Below the pieces are notes generated by a model. The model saw only the letters and a list, made by a program, of their open reading frames with translations, was not told the origin of the DNA and did not search any database. The position numbers and the translations under genes were made by a program. A stretch of DNA of 64,000 nucleotides from assembly GCF_003148625.1 (NCBI RefSeq), contig NZ_QGGO01000005.1:171045-235044 (forward strand), given 5' to 3'. The DNA comes from Arcicella aurantiaca. GTDB lineage: Bacteria > Bacteroidota > Bacteroidia > Cytophagales > Spirosomataceae. Shown here piece after piece: positions 35,328-44,521 of the stretch. The stretch's first letter is position 1, and each line of letters starts with the position of its first letter.

Positions 35328-35876
35328 CTACAAACCAGATTTAGGTTTCTTAATTTCAGCCCAATTATACAACCCTTCATAAACTCCTCTATTGATATAG
35401 CACTCTAAAAATTCAACAAAAGATTTAGTCAAAATAATAATACGCTCTCCTGTGTTTTGATAAATTATATAATCATTTTTATTATTAGGATTAATATCAA
35501 TTGTCCACAAATCACAATAAATCATATATTCACCAATATGAAATGAAGTTTTATTTTTAAGATATTCGTCATCTCCATTATCTATAATTTCGTTTAATGG
35601 TATAATTCTAAACATATCTTCATTAGAATAAAATCCATTACAGAATTTATAAAACTGTTTTATGTCATCGGGCAAATGTATTTTACTCTGTTCGAATAAT
35701 TCAACTTCTTCATCTGATGCCTTATTATATAGGATTATATTAAGCTCAGATTGATTCTGAAACATAAATTCTATTATTTCTTCAATCGTTGAAAATTTAT
35801 GTTGACTTATAATTTCCTTCTCTCCGTGATAATAGCTTTCATCTTTTTTTCTTCGGAAAATATCGAATATACCCAT
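35328..35876 (-). CDS. SMI1/KNR4 (SUKH) family protein
   Basis: A 182-residue protein with the SUKH core: SDEEVELFEQSKIHLPDDIKQFYKFCNGFYSNEDMFRIIPLNEI (about 56-98), then YMIYCDLWTIDINPNNKNDYIIYQ. The SUKH superfamily contains many immunity proteins against polymorphic toxins as well as regulators. No toxin gene is adjacent here, so an orphan immunity role is only possible. The N-terminus (MGIFDIFRRKKDE) is basic and not a signal peptide. Confidence 0.8.
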   Translation of the reverse strand: MGIFDIFRRKKDESYYHGEKEIISQHKFSTIEEIIEFMFQNQSELNIILYNKASDEEVELFEQSKIHLPDDIKQFYKFCNGFYSNEDMFRIIPLNEIIDNGDDEYLKNKTSFHIGEYMIYCDLWTIDINPNNKNDYIIYQNTGERIIILTKSFVEFLECYINRGVYEGLYNWAEIKKPKSGL

Positions 35877-35897
35877 GATTTAAAATTATTTAGTAAG

Positions 35898-35951
35898 AAT
35901 CTGTCTCGTGAAGCAATGTCAAATCTATTTGTAGGCTTCACGGGACAGATT
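35898..35951. repeat. Inverted repeat with 17-bp arms
   Basis: AATCTGTCTCGTGAAGC (35898-35914) and GCTTCACGGGACAGATT (35935-35951) pair with one mismatch. It lies between the SUKH gene and lhgO; no T run. Confidence 0.75.
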
Positions 35952-35966
35952 CCCGTGCTACATAAA

Positions 35967-37166
35967 TCAAAATCTCTTCAAAGCCATTTCTGCTACTGTC
36001 TTTCCAATTGATAATGAAGAAGTTGCTGCTGGTGATGGTGCATTTAGAATGTTGATAACTTTTTCGTCTTCGATGATTGAGAAATCGTCCAAAAGTCCTC
36101 CTGTACGGTCGCAAGCTTGGGCTCTTACGCCCGCACCGCCTTCGATAAGGTCAGATTCTTGAATATCTGGAATCAATTCTTGCAAGGCTTTTGTGAATGC
36201 TGCTTTTGAGAAACTGCGGTACATTTCGCCCAAACCTGTTTCCCAATATTTTGCTGCTACTTTCTGGAATCCGCCCCAAGTTAGGGTTTCCCATAATTCT
36301 TTGGCGTTGATGTCCATTTTCTTGTAACCTTCTCTTCTAAATGCTAAAACGGCATTTGGACCTGCCTCAATTCCGCCACGCATCATACGAGTAAAATGCA
36401 CGCCCAAGAATGGAAAATTCGGGTCTGGCACAGGATAAATAAGGTTTTTCACTAAATAATGTTTCTCAGGACGAATCTTAAAATATTCTCCACGGAAAGG
36501 CACAATTCTTACGTCAATTGGATTGTCTTGCGACATTTGGGCAACTTTATCTGAATATAAACCTGCACAATTTATCACCAATTTGGTTTCGTAAGTATTG
36601 TGTTCTGTTTTCACAATCGACAAAGAATGACCTTTGGTAACGCCTGTTACTTTTTCGCCAAACTTCAATTCTGTTCCTTCTGAACGCAACTTATCAGCAA
36701 TTTTCTGACAAACTACTTTATAATCTACAATACCCGTTTGAGGTACCCACATTCCTTCTACACACGCCACATAAGGTTCATATTCTTTTACTTCGGCAGG
36801 GGAAATTTTACGGATTCCTTCCAAGCCATTTTGTTGTCCACGCACATAAAGATTATCTAATTGTTGGCGTTGTTCTTCTTTTGTTGCCACGACCACTTTA
36901 CCCGTAATTTCGTAAGGAATATTTTCTTGCTCACAAAATTCTATTAACTGATGATACCCTTGAATACAGTTGGTTGCCTTCAAAGAACCCGGTTTATAAT
37001 ATAGTCCAGAGTGAATTACGCCAGAGTTATTTCCAGTTTGATGAACGGCTACTTCACGTTCTTTTTCAAGCACTAAAATCTTCATATCAGGACGTTGCTC
37101 CTTGATTCTTAGGGCAGTAGCAAGCCCAACGATTCCTCCACCAATTACGACAATATCGTGTTGCAT
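35967..37166 (-). CDS. lhgO: L-2-hydroxyglutarate oxidase
   Basis: A 399-residue FAD-dependent oxidoreductase of the DAO fold. The FAD site is DIVVIGGGIVGLATALRI at the N-terminus, followed by VAVHQTGNNSGVIHSGLYYKPGS, the LhgO/L2HGDH signature. The C-terminus has GAGVRAQA and PSPAATSSLSIGKTVAEMA. It oxidises L-2-hydroxyglutarate to 2-oxoglutarate, usually at the membrane. A perfect -7 box lies at 37194-37201. Confidence 0.93.
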   Translation of the reverse strand: MQHDIVVIGGGIVGLATALRIKEQRPDMKILVLEKEREVAVHQTGNNSGVIHSGLYYKPGSLKATNCIQGYHQLIEFCEQENIPYEITGKVVVATKEEQRQQLDNLYVRGQQNGLEGIRKISPAEVKEYEPYVACVEGMWVPQTGIVDYKVVCQKIADKLRSEGTELKFGEKVTGVTKGHSLSIVKTEHNTYETKLVINCAGLYSDKVAQMSQDNPIDVRIVPFRGEYFKIRPEKHYLVKNLIYPVPDPNFPFLGVHFTRMMRGGIEAGPNAVLAFRREGYKKMDINAKELWETLTWGGFQKVAAKYWETGLGEMYRSFSKAAFTKALQELIPDIQESDLIEGGAGVRAQACDRTGGLLDDFSIIEDEKVINILNAPSPAATSSLSIGKTVAEMALKRF

Positions 37167-37193
37167 ATTTCTTATTTTCGGTTATTTTTAATG

Positions 37194-37201
37194 CAAATAT
37201 A
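37194..37201 (-). promoter_or_regulatory. -7 promoter box of lhgO
   Basis: Minus strand TATATTTG, matching TAnnTTTG, 28 bp before the ATG. Confidence 0.6.
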
Positions 37202-37205
37202 CGAA

Positions 37206-37242
37206 AAAGCCCTGCAAGATTTTTGAAATCTTACAGGGCTTT
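37206..37242 (-). terminator. Terminator after lipoprotein gene
   Basis: AAAGCCCTGCAAGATTT pairs with AAATCTTACAGGGCTTT with one mismatch. It lies between the lipoprotein stop and the lhgO promoter box. Confidence 0.82.
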
Positions 37243-37265
37243 CTATGATTTTACGATTGTTATAA

Positions 37266-37802
37266 TCATTTAGGAATGGTTGAAATTGCCACTACTACTT
37301 CCGTAGATGTTGTAGGCAAACCATACTGAGCTAAAAACAATGCCCAAAGGCTATCATCACCAAAATCAGCCTTTTTAGTGGTTTGTGTATAATCGAATTT
37401 CTCTTTGCTAATCACCGCAATATCAAAAACTTGTCTTTTGCCATTGGCATTGGTCAATGCAACCTGAGTTTCATCGGCAAGAAATTGCCATCTTCCAGTA
37501 GTTGTGCCACCATTTCCAGAACTCGAATATGTACCATCTGCTTTATAAGTCGTTAGAACTGTACTAAATTCAGACGATAAGCCTATGGAATTAGGACGAG
37601 AAAACTGTACTACGGTTTTAGTGCCACCTCTAATGACTACTTCATTGTATTGCCAAGTCTGTGACGTTAATAATTCTGTTTTTGTTGGAGGTATAACTTC
37701 AGGAGTATTACTATTTGGCGTAATGCGTTCATCACAACTTTGTAAGAAAAAAGCGGTTGAAATGAGTAATATTAACAGTATATTTTTCATGGTATCTTTC
37801 AT
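37266..37802 (-). CDS. Lipocalin-like lipoprotein
   Basis: A 178-residue protein with lipobox FFLQSC (Cys about 23). A second ATG at 37790 (MKNILLIL) is an equally good start. The mature domain opens LLTSQTWQYNEVVIRGGTKT and continues with TYKADGTYSSSGNGGTTTGRWQFLADETQVALTNANGKRQVFDIAVISKEKF, the pattern of the small Bacteroidota lipocalin-like domains. Function unknown; surface or periplasmic. Ends at a strong terminator. Confidence 0.75.
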   Translation of the reverse strand: MKDTMKNILLILLISTAFFLQSCDERITPNSNTPEVIPPTKTELLTSQTWQYNEVVIRGGTKTVVQFSRPNSIGLSSEFSTVLTTYKADGTYSSSGNGGTTTGRWQFLADETQVALTNANGKRQVFDIAVISKEKFDYTQTTKKADFGDDSLWALFLAQYGLPTTSTEVVVAISTIPK

Positions 37803-37960
37803 TAAGATATTTATTTTATAAAGAAAATTTTCAGTAATTTGTTTCTAAAACGTACAAATGGGTACAACTTTGTCAAAATTTAAAACGAAATACACATCAC
37901 AAAATGTATATTTTTCGTTTGAATTTTAAATGCTAAATTATCAAAAATCAGTCCTAAATT

Positions 37961-38812
37961 ATGAAAAATATCGTCTTGCTCTTCATTTTTTTATTTCTTT
38001 TAAATAGTGAAGACATTATCGCTCAAGTAAAAACCGCTGAACCTATCAAAAAATATCAACTTCAAATCAAAGCTTATGATTATGATACCCGAGACGATTT
38101 GGAAGGCACTTACATCAAATTATATAATCTGACTAAAAAGAAATTAGCAGACTCTGCCGTTGTCATGAATGGTTATGCCACTTTTATGCTTGAAAAAGGT
38201 AATGATTATGACCTCTTAGGACAACGTACACGCTACATGAGTAAAAGAGGAAATTTCAATGCCGCTTGCTATTTGCAAGATCCTAAAAAGGTTTTTTGTG
38301 TATCAGGAATTAGTATCGAAAATGTTTCTAAACAGCCAAATGGCGTTGATTTAGTGGAAGGGGCAATTACGTTAAAGAAAATCAAAATTGATGATTCTTT
38401 CAAAATTGAAAATATCCGTTACGACCTCAATAAATGGGACATTCGTCCAGATGCGGCTAAAGAATTGGATAATTTAGTTCAGATTTTAAGAGATAACCCC
38501 AACATTGTGGTTGAGTTGGGTTCACATACAGACTCACGAGCGAGCGATGATTATAATCTTACGCTTTCTCAAAAACGTGCCGAAGCAGCGGTAAAATATA
38601 TTATTGAAAAAGGGAGAATTCCATCAAATAGAATTTCTGCAAAAGGTTACGGCGAAACAAAATTATTAAACAAATGTGATGATGGCGTGGCTTGTACTGA
38701 ACTCGAACACGCTATGAACCGCAGAACAGAAATCAGAATTACAGGGTATTTAGTAGATGGCGTACCTGTGGATTTGAAGGGAGGTTCGGCGGTATCGGGC
38801 GATAGAAATTAA
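37961..38812 (+). CDS. OmpA-family outer-membrane protein
   Basis: A 283-residue protein with a Sec signal peptide. The N-terminal part (about 22-145) is beta-rich (KYQLQIKAYDYDTRDDLEGTYIKLYN). The C-terminal OmpA domain (about 150-270) has the peptidoglycan-binding marks: IRYDLNKWDIRPDAAKELDNLVQIL, then ELGSHTDSRASDDYNLTLSQKRAEAAVKYI and NRRTEIRITGY. It anchors the outer membrane to the cell wall. It ends before a terminator and precedes the Crp gene. Confidence 0.92.
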   Translation: MKNIVLLFIFLFLLNSEDIIAQVKTAEPIKKYQLQIKAYDYDTRDDLEGTYIKLYNLTKKKLADSAVVMNGYATFMLEKGNDYDLLGQRTRYMSKRGNFNAACYLQDPKKVFCVSGISIENVSKQPNGVDLVEGAITLKKIKIDDSFKIENIRYDLNKWDIRPDAAKELDNLVQILRDNPNIVVELGSHTDSRASDDYNLTLSQKRAEAAVKYIIEKGRIPSNRISAKGYGETKLLNKCDDGVACTELEHAMNRRTEIRITGYLVDGVPVDLKGGSAVSGDRN

Positions 38813-38824
38813 AGAGTGACATTT

Positions 38825-38854
38825 AGCTTTCAGATTCGTTTGAAAGCTTTTTTT
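38825..38854 (+). terminator. Terminator after OmpA-family gene
   Basis: AGCTTTCA (38825-38832) pairs with TGAAAGCT (38841-38848), followed by a T run. Confidence 0.85.
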
Positions 38855-38881
38855 ATTTAAAATCTCTTTATTTTACAAACA

Positions 38882-39460
38882 ATGGACAAGCATTTTATTA
38901 AAGCTATTATAGACCAATATGCTCCGATTTCAGATGAAATTTTTACGGCATTGGCACAACATATTCAAATTTCGACTTTCCCTAAAGGTCATCAATTAGT
39001 AAAAGAAGGACAACATTCGGATAAGCTATTTTTAATTTTAAAAGGTTCAGCAAAAGCCTATTACTTGAAAGATGGTAAAGTAATTACAGATTGGTTTGCT
39101 TTTGAAAATGACTTTATTTGTGCAATCAATAGCTATTTTCTTTTTATTCCAAGTCCTCATTTTATCGAATTATTGGAAGATTCTACCTTATTGACGCTTC
39201 GTAGAGATGATATGCTTAAACTTTGCGACCAATACCATGAAGTTGAACGTTTGACAAGAATAACTATCACAAAAACAATGCTTCAACTCCAACAGAGGGT
39301 TGTATCTCTACAATTTGAAACGGCTCAACAACGCTATCAAAGTCTGCTCAGTATTTATCCCAATATTGAGAATAGAGTTCCTCTTGGAGATATAGCTTCT
39401 TTTCTCGGAATAACCCAAGAAACATTAAGTAGAATAAGAGCCTCTAAAAAACGAATTTGA
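38882..39460 (+). CDS. Crp/Fnr-family regulator
   Basis: A 192-residue protein with a cyclic-nucleotide-binding fold (FPKGHQLVKEGQHSDKLFLILKGSAKAYYLKDGKVITDWF, about 34-75) and a C-terminal HTH (about 155-192; PLGDIASFLGITQETLSRIRASKK). It lacks Fnr-type Cys. In Bacteroidota this short Crp type often controls the gene next to it; the next gene encodes a cytochrome-b-like membrane protein 59 bp downstream. Ligand unknown. Confidence 0.9.
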   Translation: MDKHFIKAIIDQYAPISDEIFTALAQHIQISTFPKGHQLVKEGQHSDKLFLILKGSAKAYYLKDGKVITDWFAFENDFICAINSYFLFIPSPHFIELLEDSTLLTLRRDDMLKLCDQYHEVERLTRITITKTMLQLQQRVVSLQFETAQQRYQSLLSIYPNIENRVPLGDIASFLGITQETLSRIRASKKRI

Positions 39461-39519
39461 TTTACATCAAAAGAAAATGATATTTCAGCTCCCAACTTTG
39501 TTGAAATAAATATTTTAAT

Positions 39520-40131
39520 ATGGTTTTTAAAAACTTACATCGTTTTTCTGGCATTATAGTATCTGTGTTTGTGGTCGCACATTTGTTCAATCATACAATG
39601 GCATGGTTTGGTATTGCCACTCATCAACAAATTTTAGAATTCCTTAGAATCGTTTATCAACAGCCTGTTGTAGAAATAATTTTGATTGGATGCTTTTTAT
39701 TTCAAGCATATAGTGGCGTAATTTTAATTGTTCAATTAAGAAATAAAGAAGAAAAATCAAGTTATGAAAAGCTACAAATATATTCGGGAGTAGTGCTGGG
39801 TTTATTTATTATTCAACATATTTCAGCTACAATTGGGCAACGAATTTATTATCAATTTGATACAAATTTTTATTTTGCCTCAAGAGTTGTCTTACAATAT
39901 CCCATTAATCTATTTTTCGTTCCTTATTACTTTTTAGGAATTTTGTCTTTTGCCCTTCATATTGCTAATGTACATCGTTTAAAAATCATGAAAGCGGTAG
40001 GGCAAAAACAAGCTCAAACTCATTTTACCATAATTTTATCACTTTTTATCTTGGTAGCAATTCTCATTTTATTTGTTTTTATGGGAGGAAAATATGCCAT
40101 TGTGATTCCAAATCAGTATCAGGTTTATTAA
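39520..40131 (+). CDS. Cytochrome-b-like membrane protein
   Basis: A 203-residue protein with five membrane helices and histidines well placed to bind heme: HRFSGIIVSVFVVAHLFNH in helix 1, IIQHISATIG in helix 3, and LHIANVHR in helix 4. The pattern resembles the membrane subunit of succinate dehydrogenase/fumarate reductase or small b-type cytochromes. No electron-transfer partner is adjacent. Downstream of a Crp-type regulator on the same strand and followed by a bidirectional terminator. Heme binding is inferred. Confidence 0.6.
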   Translation: MVFKNLHRFSGIIVSVFVVAHLFNHTMAWFGIATHQQILEFLRIVYQQPVVEIILIGCFLFQAYSGVILIVQLRNKEEKSSYEKLQIYSGVVLGLFIIQHISATIGQRIYYQFDTNFYFASRVVLQYPINLFFVPYYFLGILSFALHIANVHRLKIMKAVGQKQAQTHFTIILSLFILVAILILFVFMGGKYAIVIPNQYQVY

Positions 40132-40148
40132 AGAATCTATCTAAAAAT

Positions 40149-40183
40149 AAAAGGTGCTTTCAAAAAAATTGAAAACACCTTTT
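40149..40183. terminator. Bidirectional terminator
   Basis: AAAAGGTG (40149-40156) pairs with CACCTTTT (40176-40183), with an inner TTTTCAA/TTGAAAA stem, between converging genes. Confidence 0.82.
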
Positions 40184-40218
40184 ATTTTTAACGTTGAAAC
40201 GATAAATCGTCAATCCGT

Positions 40219-40674
40219 TTACTCTCTTTCCATATTTCGTTTCACGTCTTTTTCCTTAATAGAATCTCGTTTATCGTAGAGTTTTTTACCTTTTGCCAAT
40301 GCAATTTCTACTTTGGCAAAACCCCTTTCCGAAATATACATTCTGGTAGGAACCATCGTCAAACCTTGGTCTTTCAACTTATTTTGCAACTTACGAAGTT
40401 CACGTTTTGTCAAAAGCAATTTTCTATCACGCAAAGGTTCATGATTATAATATGTCCCTTCATTGTACTTAGAAATATTCATTTGACGAATATATAATTC
40501 TTCCCCCAAAAACAAACAATAAGCATCCGTCAGGTTTACTTTTCCTTGACGAATCGACTTAATTTCTGTTCCCATCAGCATAATTCCTGCTGAATAGTTT
40601 TCTAAGAAGAAATATTCGAAAGATGCCCTCCGATTCTTAATTTCTACGTGTTTTTCTATTTTCTCCTTTGCCAT
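40219..40674 (-). CDS. smpB: SsrA-binding protein
   Basis: A 151-residue protein that binds tmRNA and delivers it to stalled ribosomes. Diagnostic: IKNRRASFEYFFLENYSAGIMLMGTEIKSIRQGKVNLTDAYC near the start, and the C-terminal KLYDKRDSIKEKDVKRNMER tail, whose positive charge enters the mRNA channel. Length is typical. The tmRNA gene itself was not seen in this window. A heptamer hairpin separates it from guaB upstream on the same strand. Confidence 0.96.
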   Translation of the reverse strand: MAKEKIEKHVEIKNRRASFEYFFLENYSAGIMLMGTEIKSIRQGKVNLTDAYCLFLGEELYIRQMNISKYNEGTYYNHEPLRDRKLLLTKRELRKLQNKLKDQGLTMVPTRMYISERGFAKVEIALAKGKKLYDKRDSIKEKDVKRNMERE

Positions 40675-40678
40675 TTTT

Positions 40679-40763
40679 TAGGGATTAGGAGTTAGGAATT
40701 AGGAATTAGGGCTGGAACTTCTATTTTCCACTAACCCCTAATACCTAACCCCCAACGCCTACT
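40679..40763. repeat. Heptamer inverted-repeat element (clearest example)
   Basis: Left arm, five words: TAGGGAT, TAGGAGT, TAGGAAT, TAGGAAT, TAGGGCT (40679-40713). Right arm 40731-40761 on the minus strand: TAGGCGT, TGGGGGT, TAGGTAT, TAGGGGT, TAG. The guaB stop TAG is the first three bases of the right arm. Confidence 0.85.
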
Positions 40764-42228
40764 TAGAGCTATAATTCGGTGCTTCTTTCGAGATTGAAAT
40801 ATCGTGCGGGTGACTTTCTTTCACACCTGCCGAAGTAATTTTCACAAATTGAGCTTGTTTTAAAGCATCAATTGAACCTGCTCCGCAATATCCCATACCT
40901 GCCTTTAAGCCACCAACCATTTGGTAAATAATTTCTGAAACTGAACCTTTGAACGGTACACGTCCAACGATTCCTTCTGGTACTAATTTTTTAATATCGT
41001 CTTCTGCATCTTGGAAATAACGGTCTTTTGAACCATCTTCCATTGCCTCCACAGACCCCATTCCACGATATGATTTAAACTTACGTCCTTCATACAATAC
41101 AACTTCACCCGGAGCTTCGTCAGTTCCTGCTAACATTGAACCTACCATGATTGAGCTTGCACCTCCAGCAATTGCCTTTACAATATCGCCAGAGAAACGA
41201 ATACCACCATCGGCAACGATTGGTACATTCAAATCTGCAACGGCTTTTGCAGCTTCATAAACGGCTGATAATTGAGGCATTCCTACACCCGCAATGATAC
41301 GAGTTGTACAAATACTTCCCGGTCCAACACCCACTTTCACGGCATCTGCACCAGCCTCTGCCAAAGCTCTTGCACCTGCACCCGTTGCTACGTTTCCACA
41401 CATAACATCTAAGTTAGGGAATTTTGCTTTTACAGATTTCAAAGCATCAATTACACCTTTTGAATGTCCGTGAGCAGTATCAATACTTACTAAGTCAACC
41501 CCTACATTAACTAATGCTTCTACTCTGTCAAGTAAATCAGGCGTTACACCTACAGCTGCACCAACTCTTAAACGTCCTAAACCATCTTTACAAGCGTTCG
41601 GGTGGCTTTTACGTTTGATAATATCTTTATAAGTTACCAATCCGATAAGTTTATATTCTTCATCAACGATTGGTAATTTCTCAATTTTAAATTCTTGTAA
41701 TATTACTTCTGCTTCGTCTAAAGATGTCCCTTTTTTTGCTGTAATAAGGTTTTCTTTAGTCATAATATCTGTAACTTGGCGAGACATATCTTTTTGGAAA
41801 CGCAAGTCACGATTTGTTAAAATACCGATTAACTTACCATCTGCATCAATCACTGGAATACCTCCAATTTTTGACTCACGCATAATTTTATGAGCATCTC
41901 CAAGCGTCTGTCCTTCTGTTAGAGTAATTGGGTCAATAATCATTCCTGATTCTGAACGTTTTACTTTTCTAACTTGAGCTGCTTGCTGAGCAATTGTCAT
42001 ATTTTTGTGGATAATCCCGATACCACCATTTTGAGCCATAGCAATAGCTAAATCAGCTTCTGTAACGGTATCCATTGCAGCAGAAAGAATTGGAATATTA
42101 AGGGTAATGTTCTTGGTCAGTCGTGTTTGAGTAGTAACTTCACGAGGAAGGACTTCAGAATAAGCAGGAAGGAGAAGCACGTCGTCATAAGTAAGGGCTT
42201 CAAAAAGGAACTTCGATGAGTCTAACAT
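40759..42228 (-). CDS. guaB: IMP dehydrogenase
   Basis: A 489-residue enzyme making XMP from IMP, first step of GMP synthesis. ATG 42228 ([28 protein letters not shown]) is chosen: the TTG at 42258 would lie around the transcription start given the -7 box at 42261-42268. Two CBS domains (about 95-215) split the barrel; the catalytic Cys loop is [17 protein letters not shown] and the flap is [13 protein letters not shown]...RYF. Length matches the family. Confidence 0.97.
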   Translation of the reverse strand: MLDSSKFLFEALTYDDVLLLPAYSEVLPREVTTQTRLTKNITLNIPILSAAMDTVTEADLAIAMAQNGGIGIIHKNMTIAQQAAQVRKVKRSESGMIIDPITLTEGQTLGDAHKIMRESKIGGIPVIDADGKLIGILTNRDLRFQKDMSRQVTDIMTKENLITAKKGTSLDEAEVILQEFKIEKLPIVDEEYKLIGLVTYKDIIKRKSHPNACKDGLGRLRVGAAVGVTPDLLDRVEALVNVGVDLVSIDTAHGHSKGVIDALKSVKAKFPNLDVMCGNVATGAGARALAEAGADAVKVGVGPGSICTTRIIAGVGMPQLSAVYEAAKAVADLNVPIVADGGIRFSGDIVKAIAGGASSIMVGSMLAGTDEAPGEVVLYEGRKFKSYRGMGSVEAMEDGSKDRYFQDAEDDIKKLVPEGIVGRVPFKGSVSEIIYQMVGGLKAGMGYCGAGSIDALKQAQFVKITSAGVKESHPHDISISKEAPNYSSK

Positions 42229-42260
42229 GGCAAATAGCGTTGATAGTGTTATTTGCAAGT

Positions 42261-42268
42261 CAAAGTTA
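42261..42268 (-). promoter_or_regulatory. -7 promoter box of guaB
   Basis: Minus strand TAACTTTG, matching TAnnTTTG, 33 bp before ATG 42228. It decides against the upstream TTG start. Confidence 0.65.
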
Positions 42269-42354
42269 CAATGGATTTTGTACTTTTAAAAGAAATCTGT
42301 ATTAAATTTATAAATATACTTGTAAAATTCTGATAACACAAAGCAAAAATATCT

Positions 42355-42362
42355 TAAATTTG
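42355..42362 (+). promoter_or_regulatory. -7 promoter box of second Uma2 gene
   Basis: TAAATTTG, matching TAnnTTTG, 20 bp before the ATG. Confidence 0.6.
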
Positions 42363-42382
42363 TCTAAACAACTTATTCAAAT

Positions 42383-42988
42383 ATGACAGCACCGTTGGAA
42401 AGAAAAACAAGAATTCGAGCAATTCCCGAAGCACTTGTCTATGAAACTTTAGACGGAAAACCTTTCTACTACAAAGGTTATAAAGACGTTCTATCTAAAA
42501 AGAAAACCCTTGATGAAATTATGGGATGTAGCACCTTACAAGCTGAATTAGTTTCCTATATCATGAAAGCTATCTTTAGAAATGCTTTTTTTGATAATTA
42601 TCGGATTTACTGCAATGAAATCGGAAATCATATTGATCATCGGAACAACCTTTCAAATGACATTGCTATTTTTGAAAAATCAGTCATGACTCCCGATAAA
42701 ATCAATACCAAATATGCTGATGTACCTGCCAAAGTGGTAATTGAAATTGATATAAAAGCCGACATTTCTGACCCAGAAGACAGTGGTTATGTGTATCGAA
42801 AAACCCAAAAGTTATTAGACTTTGGCACTGAAAAAGTGATATGGATTTTTACGCTTTATGGAAAAGTATTAATTGCCGAACAAGGACAAGATTGGATAAC
42901 TCGAAGTTGGAATAAAGACGTAGAATTAATGAACGGACATTGTTTTAATATCGAAAAGCATCTCCGAGAAGAGGGAATTATTCAATAA
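42383..42988 (+). CDS. Uma2-family PD-(D/E)XK protein
   Basis: A 201-residue protein. N-terminal KTRIRAIPEALVYETLDGKPFYYKGYKDV is the Uma2 opening in a variant form. The nuclease core is NLSNDIAIFEK (metal Asp) and PAKVVIEIDIKADISD, with E and an ExD/K-like pattern, then YVYRKTQKLLDFGTEKVIWIFT. It is only distantly similar to the Uma2 protein at 34705. These proteins are abundant in Cytophagales and Cyanobacteria; the role is unknown. It ends before a terminator. Confidence 0.82.
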   Translation: MTAPLERKTRIRAIPEALVYETLDGKPFYYKGYKDVLSKKKTLDEIMGCSTLQAELVSYIMKAIFRNAFFDNYRIYCNEIGNHIDHRNNLSNDIAIFEKSVMTPDKINTKYADVPAKVVIEIDIKADISDPEDSGYVYRKTQKLLDFGTEKVIWIFTLYGKVLIAEQGQDWITRSWNKDVELMNGHCFNIEKHLREEGIIQ

Positions 42989-43033
42989 AGTACCACAAAG
43001 ATTAGGGTTTACCCAAAATGCTCGCTGCAAGAT

Positions 43034-43073
43034 GCCACAGAGAAAAGTTTAACTTAATCTCTGTGGCTTTTTT
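43034..43073 (+). terminator. Terminator after Uma2 gene
   Basis: GCCACAGAG (43034-43042) pairs with CTCTGTGGC (43059-43067), followed by T6. Confidence 0.9.
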
Positions 43074-43264
43074 ATTGACTTTGAAATCACTATGAAAAAG
43101 ATTTATATTTTGAAAAGGCTACAACATTTTTTTTGAGTGTTATTCCGAATTCTGTGCCAAAGTTTTGATGGAATGTTTCTTTAGAATTGCTTAATTTTGA
43201 GATGAAAAATTATAGATTTTACATTTTAGAGAATTTTTAAAACAATTTTAAGCAGAAACAACCA

Positions 43265-44503
43265 ATGAACATTACCACAAAAACAAATCAATTAGTTCTT
43301 GCCTTGATAGTATCATTTTTTTCAATTCTGATGGCTTGTAAATCAAAAGAAGAGCCTGCTCCTATTAATCAACCTCCTGGAAACTTCAATATTACTTCTA
43401 CATTAAGTACAAATGGTCAAGATGTCATTTTAAAATGGACTAAAAGTAAAGACCCTGATGGAGATATTGTAACCTACTCAGTAGTTTACAATGATACTCT
43501 TACAAGAAATTTATCCGATACGACATATACGATTAAAAATTTACCCTTTGAAACCGAGATAAAAGGAAGTGTTGTAGCAAAAGATACAAAAGGGAGTAAA
43601 ACGGTTAGTAATTTTAATGTCAAAACAGGAGCAGACTATGTTCTCATTCCAGATGCGAATTTTGAAAAATGGCTCATAGCATTAAAAATTGATGATGTTT
43701 CGGATGGGAAAGTATTGAAGAGTAGCGTTCTTAAAGTGACTTCACTTAATGTTAGTGATACATCTAATGATAATATTGACCCCATAAATAGCCTTACAGG
43801 TATAGAAGCATTTATCAATTTAGAAACCCTGTGGTTTTCTAAAAATTTAGTTAAGAGTATTGATATTAGTAAAAACATTGCATTATCTTCAATAAGGTGT
43901 TGGAGTAACCAATTGACCAGTTTGGATATTTCTAAAAACATTAAATTAACTGATCTATATTGTTTTGAAAATCAGTTAAGTCAATTGGATATTAGCCAAA
44001 ACACAGCTTTGATATTAGTACAAATAGATAAAAATAAATTAACAACTTTAGATGTTAGTAAGAATATTGCATTGGCAGGATTGACTTGTCAAGGTAATCA
44101 ATTAACAACGTTGGATATGAGTAAAAATATCAATTTACAATTGTTACGTTGCAACAATAATCAACTTAAAAATTTAGATGTCAGTAAAAATACGAATTTG
44201 ACTATTTTAGACTGTTTCACTAATAAATTATCAAGTATAGATATTAGCAAAAATAATAAGCTCATAGAACTCTATTGTCACGAGAATCTAATAACAAATT
44301 TAGATTTGACTCAAAATACGTTATTAGAAATACTATTATGTAATAATAACTCCTTAAACGAATTAGATATTAAGAAGAATCTCAAAGTAACAAGTTTGTT
44401 TTGTAATAATAACAAAATCCAAACTATATGTGTAAACAATCTTAGTCAAGTAAAAACAACTTGGCAAAAAGACCTAACCGCCACCTACAAAGTGTGTCCA
44501 TAA
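43265..44503 (+). CDS. Leucine-rich-repeat lipoprotein with Fn3-like domain
   Basis: A 412-residue lipoprotein (lipobox ILMAC, Cys about 25). After the signal comes a fibronectin-III-like domain (about 38-125; LKWTKSKDPDGDIVTYSVVYND). The rest is about ten leucine-rich repeats of roughly 21 residues with the pattern LxCxxNxLxxLDISKNxxL, the bacterial BspA/TpLRR-like type. Nucleotide repeats are diverged, so the array is old. It ends 18 bp before nadC, which may be read on the same transcript. Likely a surface binding protein; ligand unknown. Confidence 0.88.
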   Translation: MNITTKTNQLVLALIVSFFSILMACKSKEEPAPINQPPGNFNITSTLSTNGQDVILKWTKSKDPDGDIVTYSVVYNDTLTRNLSDTTYTIKNLPFETEIKGSVVAKDTKGSKTVSNFNVKTGADYVLIPDANFEKWLIALKIDDVSDGKVLKSSVLKVTSLNVSDTSNDNIDPINSLTGIEAFINLETLWFSKNLVKSIDISKNIALSSIRCWSNQLTSLDISKNIKLTDLYCFENQLSQLDISQNTALILVQIDKNKLTTLDVSKNIALAGLTCQGNQLTTLDMSKNINLQLLRCNNNQLKNLDVSKNTNLTILDCFTNKLSSIDISKNNKLIELYCHENLITNLDLTQNTLLEILLCNNNSLNELDIKKNLKVTSLFCNNNKIQTICVNNLSQVKTTWQKDLTATYKVCP

Positions 44504-44521
44504 TCAAAACCACCCCAAACA

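Noticed and set aside
40679-40763. Telomere-like TTAGGG repeats
   Set aside because: The words vary (TAGGGAT, TAGGAGT) and occur as short internal inverted arms between genes, not at a molecule end.
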